Source: Mycosarcoma maydis
Taxonomy: Eukaryota > Basidiomycota > Ustilaginomycetes > Ustilaginales
Direction of reading: 5' to 3'
Assembly (NCBI RefSeq): GCF_000328475.2
Contig: NC_026490.1
Coordinates: 62,001 to 126,000, forward strand
DNA length: 64,000 bases
Both the position numbers and the translations under genes were made by a program. Below, piece by piece: positions 1 through 10,588 of this stretch; the stretch's first letter is position 1; each line of letters starts with the position of its first letter. The notes under the pieces were generated by a model. That model was not told where the DNA came from, searched no databases, and saw nothing but the letters and a program-made list of their open reading frames with translations.

Positions 1-1070
1 CTTCCAACAATGACGCCAACAATGGCACCGAGGCTTTGGCCACCATTCGCTTCCCCAACGAGCGCGAAGCGGCACAAATTGAGCTTCTCGCGGCCGGTGA
101 ATCGGCCACAGGAACCGTGACAATGCGTAACCACCTGTTTACCTTTGACCGCGTATTCCAGCCCACCGCATCGCAAGCCGACGTATTCGAAGAAATTGCC
201 CACCTTACGCAATCCGTACTTGACGGCTACAATACGTCGATCTTTGCCTATGGCCAGACCGGTTCTGGTAAAACGCACACGTTGGAAGGCGCGCCCGACT
301 CGATCACCAACTACGGCAGTGACCCCTCTGCTGATGCTGGTGCTGGTCTTATCCCGCGCGCTGTGCAAATGCTTTGGTCGACCGCGGAAAGCCTGAAAGA
401 CAAGGGGTGGAAGTACGACTTTGAAGGTAGCATGCTTGAGATCTACCTGGACAACATCAACGATCTTCTAGGCAAGGCCGAGGTGGACAAAGCCAAACAC
501 GAGATCAAGCACGACAAAGGACGCACCACGGTTTCGGATACCGTTGTAGTTGCGCTCGATTCACCCGCGCAGGTGTTTGCGCTGTTGGACAAAGCCAAAA
601 AACGAAGACAGGTAGCGGCGACGTTGATGAACGAGCGTTCATCTCGTTCGCATTCCGTCTTTATGCTTCGTGTTCGCGGACAGAATGCTACCACCATGGA
701 GGCGTGCGATGCTGTATTGTCGCTGGTCGACCTCGCTGGTTCCGAACGCCTTGCCAACTCGGGTAGCGACAAAGACCCTGTGCGACTCAAGGAAGCACAG
801 TCGATCAACAAGTCGCTTTCTTCATTGGCGGATGTGATCTCGGCGTTGGGGCAGAACAAGAATTCGACGAGTCACGTACCCTACCGAAACTCAACGTTGA
901 CGTGGCTCTTGAAGAACAGCCTGGGCGGCAACTCTAAGACGTTGATGTTGCTCGCGTTGAGTCCGATGGCGGCTCATCTCAACGAGAGTCTCTGCTCGCT
1001 GCGCTTTGCCACCAAGGTCAATTCGACTACAATTGGTACGGCCAAAGCGGTCAAGTCAATCGGCAGCTAG
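1..1070 (+). CDS. C-terminal motor kinesin (kinesin-14, Kar3-like), 5' partial
   Basis: This is the 3' end of a microtubule motor gene; the reading frame is open to the left edge, so the tail, coiled coil and start lie outside the window. Visible motor motifs in order are the P-loop GQTGSGKT (bases 252-275), switch I NERSSRSHS, switch II LVDLAGSE and the alpha-4 segment INKSLSSL, then HVPYRNSTLT. The protein stops about 20 residues after the end of the motor core. A motor at the extreme C-terminus is the hallmark of kinesin-14 (Kar3/Ncd), a family of minus-end-directed motors acting in the spindle and nuclear fusion. The subfamily call is therefore an inference from domain order; the kinesin call is certain. 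The first ATG in this frame inside the window is internal to the motor and is not a start. It converges with BFR2, 249 bases away. Confidence 0.93.
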   Translation, partial: SNNDANNGTEALATIRFPNEREAAQIELLAAGESATGTVTMRNHLFTFDRVFQPTASQADVFEEIAHLTQSVLDGYNTSIFAYGQTGSGKTHTLEGAPDSITNYGSDPSADAGAGLIPRAVQMLWSTAESLKDKGWKYDFEGSMLEIYLDNINDLLGKAEVDKAKHEIKHDKGRTTVSDTVVVALDSPAQVFALLDKAKKRRQVAATLMNERSSRSHSVFMLRVRGQNATTMEACDAVLSLVDLAGSERLANSGSDKDPVRLKEAQSINKSLSSLADVISALGQNKNSTSHVPYRNSTLTWLLKNSLGGNSKTLMLLALSPMAAHLNESLCSLRFATKVNSTTIGTAKAVKSIGS

Positions 1071-1319
1071 AATCACGAATTGTTCCGACGCTTTTCACTC
1101 TCTATCGCCGTTGACGGCTCTATGCTTTCTTTCTTCCACGTTTCGGTGCCGGCATTTGAATGTATACCTAAGTTTCTTCCCCTCGAAACGAGCGATAAAA
1201 GTATTCTTCTGACAAAATCACATAGTGGAACTCGATCAAGTCATGGTGCTGAACAAGAAGCTTGTGCGCAGTGCCACATGATGAAGTTATGGTCAGGTGA
1301 GATGCAAGTGATCGCAAAT
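1071..1319. other. Convergent intergenic spacer
   Basis: Short 3'-3' spacer between the kinesin-14 and BFR2 stop codons. No gene or repeat was recognised; it must hold the terminators of both genes. Confidence 0.5.
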
Positions 1320-3065
1320 TCACCCAAACACACGCAGACCGGCGAGTTGTGCATCTTTTGCCATGTCATCTCCTTGACCCTCGTCATCACTTTGCATGTC
1401 TTGCGCCTCTACGTGCTTGACTACGCCCATTGAGCTGGACGCCAATTGCCTGAACAATCGCTCGATCTGCTCCGGTCCCCATTTGATGCGATCGCGAATG
1501 GGAGGCATGAAGTTGACCAGCTTGTCGTTGACCTCGTAACGCAATTTCCTGCCCTTGGATGCCTTTGTGTCGACGTTGTGCTTCTTCTTCTTTCCACCGC
1601 CCTGCAAGCTCGAGAGTAACACAGCGGTGCTAGTCGTGCCACCACCTTGGTTCGAGAGTCCATTTGATCGTCTTTCGATGAGCTCTTTCAGCAGAGTCGA
1701 GTAGAAATCGGTATCGTCGAAGACCTCGCTGTCTTGCTTCTCTTCTGTATCTAAGCTGGTTGATGTTGAACCCAACTTGAAAGAGCCTTCAGATTCTGAT
1801 CGCAGCACCCGCGTGCGTGCAACGAGGCGGGAGAGTCCATCACCAGCGAGAGCAGAATCGATCTGCGAAGAGGGCGCCTGGTTGACTGCTCGCAGCTGGG
1901 TGAAACGGTTTCCGTTCGAAGCAGCTGCGGCGGCGGCGGCTGCAGAGGTGACTTTTAAACTCCACTTGTCCAACACACGTCTACGGTGCGGTTCGAGTGC
2001 GCAAGAATAGCCAACAACATCGTTGAGAACCGCATCGATCTGATCGTGAGATGCAATCTGGGTCCACGTCTGCTCGACTTCCTCTTGATGCTCGGGCACG
2101 GTCACGTCAAAGTCTCTCTTCCTCTTTCTCGTTGAAGGTGCTGTTACCATGCCATCTTCCTCCTCCTCACTGTTCGAGAGAGTGTTGAGACGCGTGCGAA
2201 GCGAGAACAACGTATCCGACAGCTCTAGCAGCTGTTCGAGCAGCACGATGGCCGGCTCGATGCAAGTCGAAGAGCTCGTCATGGCTTGTTGATAGACTTG
2301 GGGATCTGGAAGACGGTTGATGTCGCGAAGCACAGATTGCGCCTTGATGCGCGTCTCGAGCGTTCGTTCGTACGTCTTGATCTGCTTGCGCACTTGACGC
2401 CCCTTTTCGGCATCTTCGAGTCGACGTGCTTTGAGCGCTTTCGCCTGGGACGCGGATTGAGCAATCTGAGCTGCAATGCTGTTGGATGTTGATGCTTGTG
2501 CTGACGTCTGGTTCACTTGGCTGCTATCAGAGTCGTCGTCGGATTCGTCGTTGTCTGCAGCAAATCGAAGCTTCTTGTCCTTCTTAGATGATGCTACTTC
2601 CATGTCCTCGTCGTCTTGGTCAGCATCCTCATCTTGGTCCCCATCGCTGCCATATTCGTCCTCTTGGTCGTCTTGGTCGTCTTGGTCGTCGTCGCTCGCA
2701 TGCTCGCCGTTGTAATCATCTGCATATAGCTCGGCACGACTGCTCTTAACACCATGATACCTCGGATCGTTGATCTTGTCGCTCTCGCTCAACGCGGCCC
2801 GTTTGCGCATATCACTTGTGGCCACGTCAGCGTAGTGCGCTCTTGGATTCATGAGCTCTTCCTCCTCCTCCTTATCGTCATCGTCATCGCCATCTTCATC
2901 TTCATCTCCGTCACTGCCAGATTCGGATGCAGCATCATCGCTTCCGTTGGCAAAGGTGGTGAACGTGGGCTGATCGGCATCCGGAGCTTCTGGGTCAAAG
3001 TCGACGGGAGCTGCATTGGTAAGCGTGCCGAGCAATGATGCTAGAGACGAGGTTTTTGGCGGCAT
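1320..3065 (-). CDS. BFR2: Bfr2/AATF (TRAUB) ribosome-biogenesis protein
   Basis: 581-residue orthologue of yeast Bfr2 and human AATF/Che-1, a nucleolar protein of the small-subunit processome needed for early 18S pre-rRNA cleavages. The start is the ATG at 3065 (MPPKTSSLASLLG); the frame is open further upstream but that extension looks like leader sequence. The N-terminal third is strongly acidic (runs of D/E), a family feature. A central helical part around LETRIKAQSVLRDINRLPD and DTLFSLRTRL matches the AATF leucine-rich region. The C-terminal TRAUB region contains DDTDFYSTLLKELIERR and KGRKLRYEVNDKLVNFMPP, the strongest identifying segments. An alanine run is encoded by a GCX repeat near 1920-1950. 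It is divergently transcribed from NSP1 across 421 bases. Confidence 0.9.
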   Translation of the reverse strand: MPPKTSSLASLLGTLTNAAPVDFDPEAPDADQPTFTTFANGSDDAASESGSDGDEDEDGDDDDDKEEEEELMNPRAHYADVATSDMRKRAALSESDKINDPRYHGVKSSRAELYADDYNGEHASDDDQDDQDDQEDEYGSDGDQDEDADQDDEDMEVASSKKDKKLRFAADNDESDDDSDSSQVNQTSAQASTSNSIAAQIAQSASQAKALKARRLEDAEKGRQVRKQIKTYERTLETRIKAQSVLRDINRLPDPQVYQQAMTSSSTCIEPAIVLLEQLLELSDTLFSLRTRLNTLSNSEEEEDGMVTAPSTRKRKRDFDVTVPEHQEEVEQTWTQIASHDQIDAVLNDVVGYSCALEPHRRRVLDKWSLKVTSAAAAAAAASNGNRFTQLRAVNQAPSSQIDSALAGDGLSRLVARTRVLRSESEGSFKLGSTSTSLDTEEKQDSEVFDDTDFYSTLLKELIERRSNGLSNQGGGTTSTAVLLSSLQGGGKKKKHNVDTKASKGRKLRYEVNDKLVNFMPPIRDRIKWGPEQIERLFRQLASSSMGVVKHVEAQDMQSDDEGQGDDMAKDAQLAGLRVFG

Positions 3066-3486
3066 GGTTGCGAAAAAGCAGCTAACACTTCTGCTTGAGG
3101 TATGTAGCGGTGACGAGATGTCGCTAACCAATGCGAGATGGCGATTCAAGGTCGATGCGGGCAAGAAGAAGGGTTGAAGAAGACGTTGTTGCTCCACAAA
3201 TTCCGATTAGAGTGGGACAAAAAAAAAATTTGGGCTGCAAACAGCAGTCTCTCGCGTATTCGCGTGCAGCCGATAACTTTTTCGTACAACGTCAAAATTT
3301 AGCTGACATAATCCTGATTCATGTAGCCTGATGAAGACGTGCAGCCAACAAACATGTTCTTCGCGCATCCACAGTCACGAGTCTACAGTCGCAAAAACAT
3401 CAATGGTGCTGCAATCACCTCTATCATTTTGCTCGTCGTCAATACACCCTTGATAGGATAGCAACCCTCACATCCCACATCATAAA
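3066..3486. promoter_or_regulatory. Divergent promoter region of BFR2 and NSP1
   Basis: 421 bases between the two start codons, the only space for both promoters and 5' leaders. An A-rich run lies near 3222. No specific factor site could be supported. Confidence 0.45.
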
Positions 3487-5622
3487 ATGTCGTTCGGCGG
3501 CGGAAACTTCTCGTTTGGTGGTGCCTCTGGCAACAACAATACAAACAACGCTGCAGGCAGCACCGCTAAAACGCCATTCTCCTTTGGAGGTAAGTCAAGA
3601 AACTCACCGTTGCTCCCGAAGCAGGAGTCGACTGCTAATCTCTTCTCATCTGAATGAATTCCTTTCAATGCAATGATAGGTGCGTCTACCACGACCGGTG
3701 GCTCACTGTTTGGCTCTCCAGCAGGCACAGGCACCAACACTGCTTCTAACTCGACGCCAGCTTCCAGCGCGGGACTTTTTGGATCGAGCAACACCAACTC
3801 ATCTACCTCCGGTGGTAGTGGCTTCTCCTTTGGAAGTGCAGCAGCAAAACCAGCTGCAGGTGGATTCTCTTTTGGCACCGCTGCTTCCTCCTCCACGCCA
3901 TCTTCGTCAACACCTGCACCTTCCACGGGTGGATTCAACTTTGGTGGTGCAGCAGCAGCAAACAAAGCAACTGCCAATGCGACCGCTTCTCCAGCACCTG
4001 CCTCCTCTGCCTCTACCGGCACCTTCTCTTTTGGCAACAACAACAACACCACCAATAATACGACAGCAGCCAAGCCAGCAGGCAGCGCAACGTTCTCATT
4101 TGGTGGCAGCTCGACTCCCGCTGCTGCTGGTGCAACCTCGTCCACTCCTTCGGCAGCTGGAGCTGGTGGAGCTGGTGGAAGCGGTGGAGGCGGCTTGAGC
4201 GGATTTGGATCGTTCACGCTCGGTGGTGCCAGCACCAACACCTCTTCTACGACGCCAGCATCTACCAGTGGTTCGGGCTCGGCGGCGCCAGCCGCGGGAG
4301 CCTCCCTGTTTGGCGGTGGCGGTGCATCCAAGCCGGCATTCGGCGGCTTCTCGTTTGGCACAGCACCCGCAGCTACTTCTTCCACTTCCACATCCACATC
4401 CACATCCACTCCAAGCGCTGCGCCTGCCTCCACGGGGGCTGGATTCACGTTCGGCAATGCTTCAGCCAGTTCTGCGCCAGCTGCTTCTGGTACTGCCGCT
4501 GCTACTCAAGCCAAGCCTGCACTTGGAGGCCTATCTTTTGGTACTAGCACACCAGCAACAAGCGCCACAACACCGGCTGCTTCGGATGCCGAGGCTAAGT
4601 CTGCTGCTGCTGCAGCTCCTGCTGCACCAGCGGGTACCGGTGGATTCTCGTTCGGTAAGCCGGCCGCATCCGCATCCGCCGCTGCACCTACTGCTACTGC
4701 TACTGCTGCTACTACTGCTCCGTCGACTTCGACTTCAACGAATGCGCCCACCGCTGCTCCAGCTACAGGCGGCTTCTCCTTCGGCAAGGCGGCAACGAAT
4801 ACGACTGCTGCTCCAGCTGCGTCTGGCGCACCCACCGCTGCTTCGAGTCAAGCCGCAGCGAAACCCGCGGGCGGATTTTCGTTTGGATCCGCGGCTGCTA
4901 CTGCCTCCCAGCCTGCGTCTTGCTCGACCAACGGCGCTGCACAAACCACTAGTGGTGTGGCTTCTGGCGTGGCTGTGCCTCGAAACGGCGCTGCACCCGC
5001 CATCGGCGCGGTGGCTACGCCCTCGCTATTACGCGGTAAATCAATGGACGAAATCCTGAATCGTTGGTCGGTATCGCTCGACTCTTCGATCAAGGAATTC
5101 TCTCGTCAAGCTGCCGAAGTAGCGGCATGGGACAAGGTGCTGCTAAAAGGTGGAGATGAAATCTCGGCGCTTGTCAGCGCGCTTGGCGCGGCCGAAGAAA
5201 AACAGGCTGGGATCGAGCGTACGCTGGACTACCTGGAATCATCGCAGTCGGACCTGACGTCTTTGGTGACAGACTACGAGGCGCAGATCGAATCGCTGCT
5301 GCCGGGCTTGACAAGCCAGATCAACCTGACGAGCGCGGATGTCGAGAGGGAACGCGCATTCAGTCTGGCTGAAACGCTCAATGGACAGTTGGACGATGTG
5401 TCCAAGAACCTCAGTGCTATGATCGGTGAGCTGAACAGCGTGAATGCCAACGCAGCTGGATCAAGTGGCGATAGAGAGAAGGACGAGTCGCTCGATCGCG
5501 ATGGAAGCATCGCCCACATTGTCGCCATCCTCAACGCGCACCTCGGCAGCCTCAAGTGGATCGACCAGAGTGCAGGTGCGTTGAGAGCAAAGCTCGACGG
5601 CTTAAGGAGAGGTCAGTTGTAA
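3487..5622 (+). CDS. NSP1: Nucleoporin Nsp1/Nup62 (two exons)
   Basis: FG nucleoporin of the central channel; with Nup57/Nup54 and Nup49/Nup58 it forms the permeability barrier of the nuclear pore, and in a second complex it serves the cytoplasmic side. Exons are 3487-3589 and 3680-5622 (681 residues). The 90-base intron has a GTAAGT donor, a CTAAT branch-type sequence about 40 bases before the acceptor, and splits a Gly codon. Removing it joins two FG-repeat segments in frame. Residues 1-485 are Ser/Thr/Ala/Gly-rich with about ten FSFG repeats plus FTFG, FNFG and LFG variants. From about residue 487 (KSMDEILNRW) to the end is the conserved Nsp1 C-terminal coiled coil that assembles with partner nucleoporins. 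The repeats produce long spurious open frames on the other strand. Confidence 0.95.
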
Positions 5623-6035
5623 GTCGTTGTTGAATCCAAGTTGTTCCCCGGACCCCCCATCTTCCGATCCACAAAACGCGTGTGATGCAATCGTGAATAG
5701 CGTCGTGTCAAGCCCGTGCCTGCTAAAACTGTCGTGATCCGCGCGTCTCGAAACGCCACACCTACACATATCTATTCCGCTCCGCACTCAAGATCATGGC
5801 TGCAGCGTTGACATGGACTGTGTCCAATCTGAAAGTGAATCTTTATCGAGCAGCCATGCACAGCCGCTTCCAAGGAACAGAAGATGAAAAACGAACGTGC
5901 GATTCGGCCAACCATCAAGGCTGCCCTGGGTATATGCTTTAAAGAGTAAAAAATGACATGTAATACGCTGTGCGTTGAGCATCGACAGCGAGACTAGAAA
6001 CTGTTCTCGACGCTGGCAAGCAGGTTCAAGCTGTC
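5623..6035. other. Convergent intergenic region
   Basis: 3'-3' spacer of 413 bases between NSP1 and the disordered-protein gene. It carries no recognisable gene; open frames here are short and compositionally random. Confidence 0.5.
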
Positions 6036-9000
6036 TTACAACTGCAATGGGGCGAGTGGAGCCAGGGACAGCCTGAAACTCGCGCCTAATTCGGTCTCGG
6101 ACCGCTTGTTTGCAGCTGCATCGTCATACCCAGGCACACTAACGTTTTCCTTTGTATCCGCGCGACGCTGGTCTTCCAACGACGCTCGGTACTGAGGCGA
6201 GAAAGGACGCGAGAAGCAGATCGGCTCGTCCTGTACGCTAACCTTGTTGCGCGCAGGATCGATTTGCGAGTCGTCGGCGAGCGTGGCCAAGTCCGTGGTT
6301 CGCGTAGTCCCCGATGAGTTGGATGCGAACGAGTCGGTCGATGAGATGGACGAGGTTGTGCACGTGGTAGCCGTAGGCGACGTGGTTCGATGCAAGCACC
6401 GACGTGGCCGCTCTGGAGCACACGACTTGTCGACATTTGGTAGCTCGACAAGTCGAGCTATGGGATCGCTGACGCTCTCCTGCGTCGGTGTACATTCGCC
6501 GCTTGGTTCAGGCTCAGCAAGCTGCTTCTGGACCTGATCTGCATTCTGCGCAGAGTACAGATCGGCTAGTACCAGATCGACTTGCGCTGAAATACGTTGC
6601 TGCGTCACTGTAGCCGTCAATTGATGCTGCTCGTTCAGCGTTTCTTGCTCCACCCAATCGTCCCATCTTGTACTGCACAGGTCCGGCTGTGCAACAATGC
6701 TATCTTGAGGCCTAAATCCATCGTCTTGCTCGGCTTGATCATCGCTGCTGACCACTTTCCAGCCCTCATGATCGCTCAATTGACGAATAAAGCTTCGGCG
6801 TCGCAGGCTCGAAGCTGCAGAAGACCTCTTGCTCGCACCCACACCAGCGGCCTCCACTTCCGTATCCTGTACAGATCGACGCTTGGCATTGTAGTGCGAT
6901 GCTCTTTTGCTCATCGACGTACGCTTTTGTAGTATGCTCATTGCAGCATCCGAGATCGCCAGCGCACGCTGTACGCTAGCTCGCCTCGTGATGCGTGCGT
7001 TGGGCTGAAGCTCGTCGAACTCGCCGACACAATCTCCACTTTCGCTATCCTGCTCGAGCTCGACCGGCACAGCCACTGAGCTGACGCTTGAACTCGATGG
7101 GATCAGACTGGGCAACGGTGCTGCAGTAAAACCGGAACTGAGCTCAGACCAGCTTGCGCGCGTCCACACCAGAGTAGTCTCGTCCGAGTCGTCACCAAAG
7201 CTCGCATCTGCGTCGGCCACGTCAGCCGCTTCAACGTCCACCGTTTGCGCTGAGCGCGGCTGTGCGACACGCACGGATGTTGTGCTTTGACAGGGCACTG
7301 GAGGAGCAGGTCGAGTTGGGCGAGGAGGCGACGAGTCATCTTTGGACAAACTCGAGCGACGAGTTGCTTGCTTGGTGAGCGTCAACGGTGCTGTCTGCGG
7401 CAGAGCTTCGCAATCAACGTTGGGTCGGGGCGCAGCTCGAGGGTGCGTAAAAGGCAGCCTATCGCTTTCGGGCAGATCGACGCTCACCCGTGTCGAGGCA
7501 TCCGACCTGGTACGCATGGTAGCGTCAGTGGATTTTGACAGGATGGGCTCCGAACCGCGTCGCTCTCCGGCGAAAACACGAACGTCTGTCGATGCACCGC
7601 GAACACTGTTCCTCCTGGTAAGACCCATACCCATGGCCGAAAATCTGGTGGACGCTTGAAAGACGGTGGTGGTCTTCTTCGATACACAAGCCACGGCAGA
7701 CATGGGATGTGAGCCATCGGCACGGTAGCTATCGACCGACGGTCTCGTGTCAGTACTAGCCCGATGAAACGGTTGGTTGATCTCGACAAGTTTGGCGGCT
7801 CGCTTGCGTTGTTTTGCTTGTGCCTTTTCATGCGCCTTGATAGCATTGACGTCGTGCTGTTTGACGAGCTTGTCGACGCGTTGAAGCTCTTTTATGAGTG
7901 CCAGTTCTTCCTTAGCCTTGGTCTTTAACTGTTTTTTGGACAAGGCAGGCACCGGTGAAGTAGGTGTCACGGGGGGAGAAGGAAGGCTGCTGATGGCACG
8001 AGTGAAAACGTTGCGCGAGCATGATGGGGTGGGCAGAGGATCGTGAGTGGAAAACGATAGCCCATCCGGGTGAGCGTTTGGGAAAGAATCACTGCTGGTC
8101 GTACGAGTGGAGGTGGGAGTGATGGGCGAAGAGGGCAACGGCTCTTGGTGTAGCCCGTTATTGACGTTTGCGCACTTTTGAGAGTCGAGACTCTTGCGTC
8201 CAAAGAGAAGCGGGAAGGAAGATTTGCGACTAGGTTTGTTGGAAGCAGCTTTGGAGAGGCTTGAGCTGACGGAAGAGGAGGGGGTGGAGGCCGACGTGGG
8301 CGAGGAAAGGGTGGGCGAGATGGGAGAGCTACTAGTTGTGCTGACGCTGCTGATGCTGGGTAGGGAGCCACTGCGAGACATGTGCACGCCAGCGATCTCG
8401 TGCGAGTCGAACTTAATCAAAGGTGCGGGTCTGCGAGCAAAGCCTGATGTGGTGTTCTTCTTGAAGGATCTTTGGTCTCGCACGTGTTCGCTGGCGGCAT
8501 CACAAAGGACGTAGCTGCGACGCTTGTTGGGTGGGATTTCGATCTGTACGAGCTGTTCCTCGCCGTCTTCCTCGCAGGTGGTGACAATGACGTCGGGGAT
8601 GCTGAAATGGGAGCGTTGACGTGAGTGCTTGGTAGTCGACATGATGTCTGTACGTGCTGCAGCGGCAGCGGCGTGCTGCAGAGGCAAAGAGCCGGCATGA
8701 GGCTCTTTGATGTCATGGTATTGATCGACATGCGACGACGACGACGACGAGCGGTAGCCGCGAGGGACGTTGGCCGAGCCTGAATAGTAATACGGTAGGG
8801 GGGCATGGTTGCTGTCGTCTAGGTTTGGGGCTTGACGAGCGGGGGGTGGGCCGCTGCGCATGGAGGATGGCAATTCTTGGCGCGGCGTCTGGCGTGGGGT
8901 CGACTGCGGGGCTGCATGGTCATCCGACTCGGATGGCTGTGGTGGTGTCTGAGTGGTCGACGAAGCAGACGGCTTTGTGGACGGCTTGCGCAAACGAAAG

Positions 9001-9050
9001 AGCGAGAGCCTGGACCTTTTGGTTGGCTGCTCTCTAATGGCGACGACCAT
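6036..9050 (-). CDS. Large disordered Ser-rich protein, function unknown
   Basis: 1004-residue uninterrupted frame from an ATG at 9050 (MVVAIREQPTKRSRLSLFRL). I do not recognise a domain. The N-terminus is basic, followed by Ser/Thr/Pro-rich low-complexity sequence with many SP/TP and RxxS-type motifs. A short ordered-looking segment around SHFSIPDVIVTTCEEDGEEQ and VQIEIPPNKRRSYVL may be the conserved core. Around residues 370-425 is a Lys-rich predicted coiled coil (KKQLKTKAKEELALIKELQR and the residues after it). The rest is predicted disordered, with scattered basic patches. No signal peptide or membrane segment is seen. Such composition fits a regulatory or scaffold protein under kinase control, but that is inference. 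An assembly gap lies 49 bases upstream of the start, so the promoter is incompletely known. Confidence 0.75.
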   Translation of the reverse strand: MVVAIREQPTKRSRLSLFRLRKPSTKPSASSTTQTPPQPSESDDHAAPQSTPRQTPRQELPSSMRSGPPPARQAPNLDDSNHAPLPYYYSGSANVPRGYRSSSSSSHVDQYHDIKEPHAGSLPLQHAAAAAARTDIMSTTKHSRQRSHFSIPDVIVTTCEEDGEEQLVQIEIPPNKRRSYVLCDAASEHVRDQRSFKKNTTSGFARRPAPLIKFDSHEIAGVHMSRSGSLPSISSVSTTSSSPISPTLSSPTSASTPSSSVSSSLSKAASNKPSRKSSFPLLFGRKSLDSQKCANVNNGLHQEPLPSSPITPTSTRTTSSDSFPNAHPDGLSFSTHDPLPTPSCSRNVFTRAISSLPSPPVTPTSPVPALSKKQLKTKAKEELALIKELQRVDKLVKQHDVNAIKAHEKAQAKQRKRAAKLVEINQPFHRASTDTRPSVDSYRADGSHPMSAVACVSKKTTTVFQASTRFSAMGMGLTRRNSVRGASTDVRVFAGERRGSEPILSKSTDATMRTRSDASTRVSVDLPESDRLPFTHPRAAPRPNVDCEALPQTAPLTLTKQATRRSSLSKDDSSPPRPTRPAPPVPCQSTTSVRVAQPRSAQTVDVEAADVADADASFGDDSDETTLVWTRASWSELSSGFTAAPLPSLIPSSSSVSSVAVPVELEQDSESGDCVGEFDELQPNARITRRASVQRALAISDAAMSILQKRTSMSKRASHYNAKRRSVQDTEVEAAGVGASKRSSAASSLRRRSFIRQLSDHEGWKVVSSDDQAEQDDGFRPQDSIVAQPDLCSTRWDDWVEQETLNEQHQLTATVTQQRISAQVDLVLADLYSAQNADQVQKQLAEPEPSGECTPTQESVSDPIARLVELPNVDKSCAPERPRRCLHRTTSPTATTCTTSSISSTDSFASNSSGTTRTTDLATLADDSQIDPARNKVSVQDEPICFSRPFSPQYRASLEDQRRADTKENVSVPGYDDAAANKRSETELGASFRLSLAPLAPLQL

Positions 9051-9099
9051 TTTGTTGTGTCAATGGGATGGATGATGGAAGTGGGTAAGATGTGAATCC

Positions 9100-9199
9100 N
9101 NNNNNNNNNNNNNNNNNNNNNNNNNNNNNNNNNNNNNNNNNNNNNNNNNNNNNNNNNNNNNNNNNNNNNNNNNNNNNNNNNNNNNNNNNNNNNNNNNNN
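9100..9199. other. Assembly gap (100 N)
   Basis: A run of exactly 100 N between two contigs. The round length suggests a placeholder, so the true distance is unknown. Confidence 0.99.
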
Positions 9200-9611
9200 A
9201 TTCACAATGCACTCCAGGCAAGGGAGATGAAGGGCGAGAGGGGCAAAGTGGAAGTAAGATGAGGAAACAGGGCGAACCAGCATGTGGCAGGAACGGTGGA
9301 GTGAAGGCAATGCATGCACCGCACAAGCAAGGGGGGCTTCAAGGTATCGTGCTATGCAATGCACCGCAGAGAAGGACTGGGGCAGGTGTAGCCAGATGAG
9401 CCAGATGAGCCAGGCGTGCGTGCAACGTCGATCAAGGGTCGTGTGAACGCAGCGAACTCACGCCTGAGTGTCGCCTAACGTAGCACCGACGCCTGCGTGT
9501 TGCTATTTGACAGCAGCTGGAGCGTCCTGTACAGTACAAGTCGTGAGTGCTGCACCTAACACATTCGTGATTCGAGCAAACCACCAACCCAGGCTGAAAC
9601 CCTAAAAAATC

Positions 9612-9638
9612 AAAAATAAAATAAAATAAAATAAAAAA
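9612..9638. repeat. (AATAA)n pentanucleotide repeat
   Basis: About five tandem copies of an AAAAT-type pentamer ending in an A run. Ordinary microsatellite. Confidence 0.85.
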
Positions 9639-10163
9639 GGGCAAGGATATGCAAGATCCGTGTTTTTCTTTCTTATCCGAGCTTTTTGAAATTGTAAATC
9701 TGCTCCTCGTGACAGCTCCGTTTGTAATCACGAGTAGTCTGTGATTCAGAAGTGCATTTCCTTTCTTTTTTCTTTTTCTTTTGTTTGCTTTCAGTTACGG
9801 GGGTTGATATAGCATGTCGATGCCGTGTGGCTGGCTGGCGGGCGGACGGACGGGCGGGCTTTCTTCGCTTACACAGGTCGAGCCGAGCCAAGCCATGCTC
9901 GCCTCGCCCCTACCTTGCACGACTCCATGCACTGCGACTCAAGGTAGGCTGCGCAGGCCAATGGTAAAGTCTTTGCTTTTGTAGATTGATGATCCATGCG
10001 GTCCAACTCGAACGTGAACTTGAAGCGATTCACGATTCCACAAGAACGCGTCGCGCGCACAAACGTTCTCAATCGAAACAAGTTATCTGCGCTTTGTTCT
10101 TGCGGCTGGTCTGCAGATTGCTTCTGTGCATCTGTTAGCAGAGACGCATGCACAGAACACCAA

Positions 10164-10203
10164 GATGTGCGTGCGGATGTGCGTGCGGATGTGCGTGCGG
10201 ATG
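10164..10203. repeat. 12-base tandem repeat (GATGTGCGTGCG)
   Basis: Three perfect head-to-tail copies of GATGTGCGTGCG followed by a partial copy. It lies in the gene-free stretch upstream of the disordered-protein gene. Confidence 0.85.
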
Positions 10204-10548
10204 CTTGGTGCTTTCCTCAACGGGGACGTCGGGGATGCGATCCGACTTGAACAGATCGTGCTAAGTTTAGTCAAAGCGTCAAATTGTCACTCCGACGCTG
10301 TCAAATGTCTTGGAAAATGAACGACCAAAAAAAGCCTCGACGGTGCCATCATATTTTCTATTCACAATTCGTGATTATCAATCGTATTTCCATGCCCGAT
10401 GCAGCAGACAAAACCACCAGCGCCTCACCAACGTACTCCGCTTCCCGCTCCATCCGCTTTTTGGCCGCTGTCACCACCCCAGCCACAACTCTAACTTGAT
10501 GACCAGCGCAGGCCATAAGCCAGCTGTCAACCTTGATGTTTGTTGATC

Positions 10549-10552
10549 GTGT

Positions 10553-10584
<32 letters not shown>
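10549..10584. repeat. (GT)n microsatellite
   Basis: Dinucleotide GT run of about 36 bases with one interruption (GTCT), leading into GTATGTATGCATGC. Confidence 0.9.

Positions 10585-10588
<4 letters not shown>

Noticed and set aside
3480..4457. 325-codon open frame opposite the NSP1 FG-repeat region, rich in Pro/Ala/Val
   Set aside because: It mirrors the Ser/Thr/Ala/Gly codon repeats of NSP1; the coding strand has clear FSFG repeats, an intron and a conserved C-terminal domain.
4205..5059. 284-codon Leu/Pro/Arg-rich frame overlapping NSP1 on the same strand
   Set aside because: Frame-shifted reading of the same repeats; no conserved motif and the composition is that of a shadow frame.
9060..9364. 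Frames spanning the first assembly gap
   Set aside because: Continuity through 100 N is artificial; flanking sequence shows no motif.
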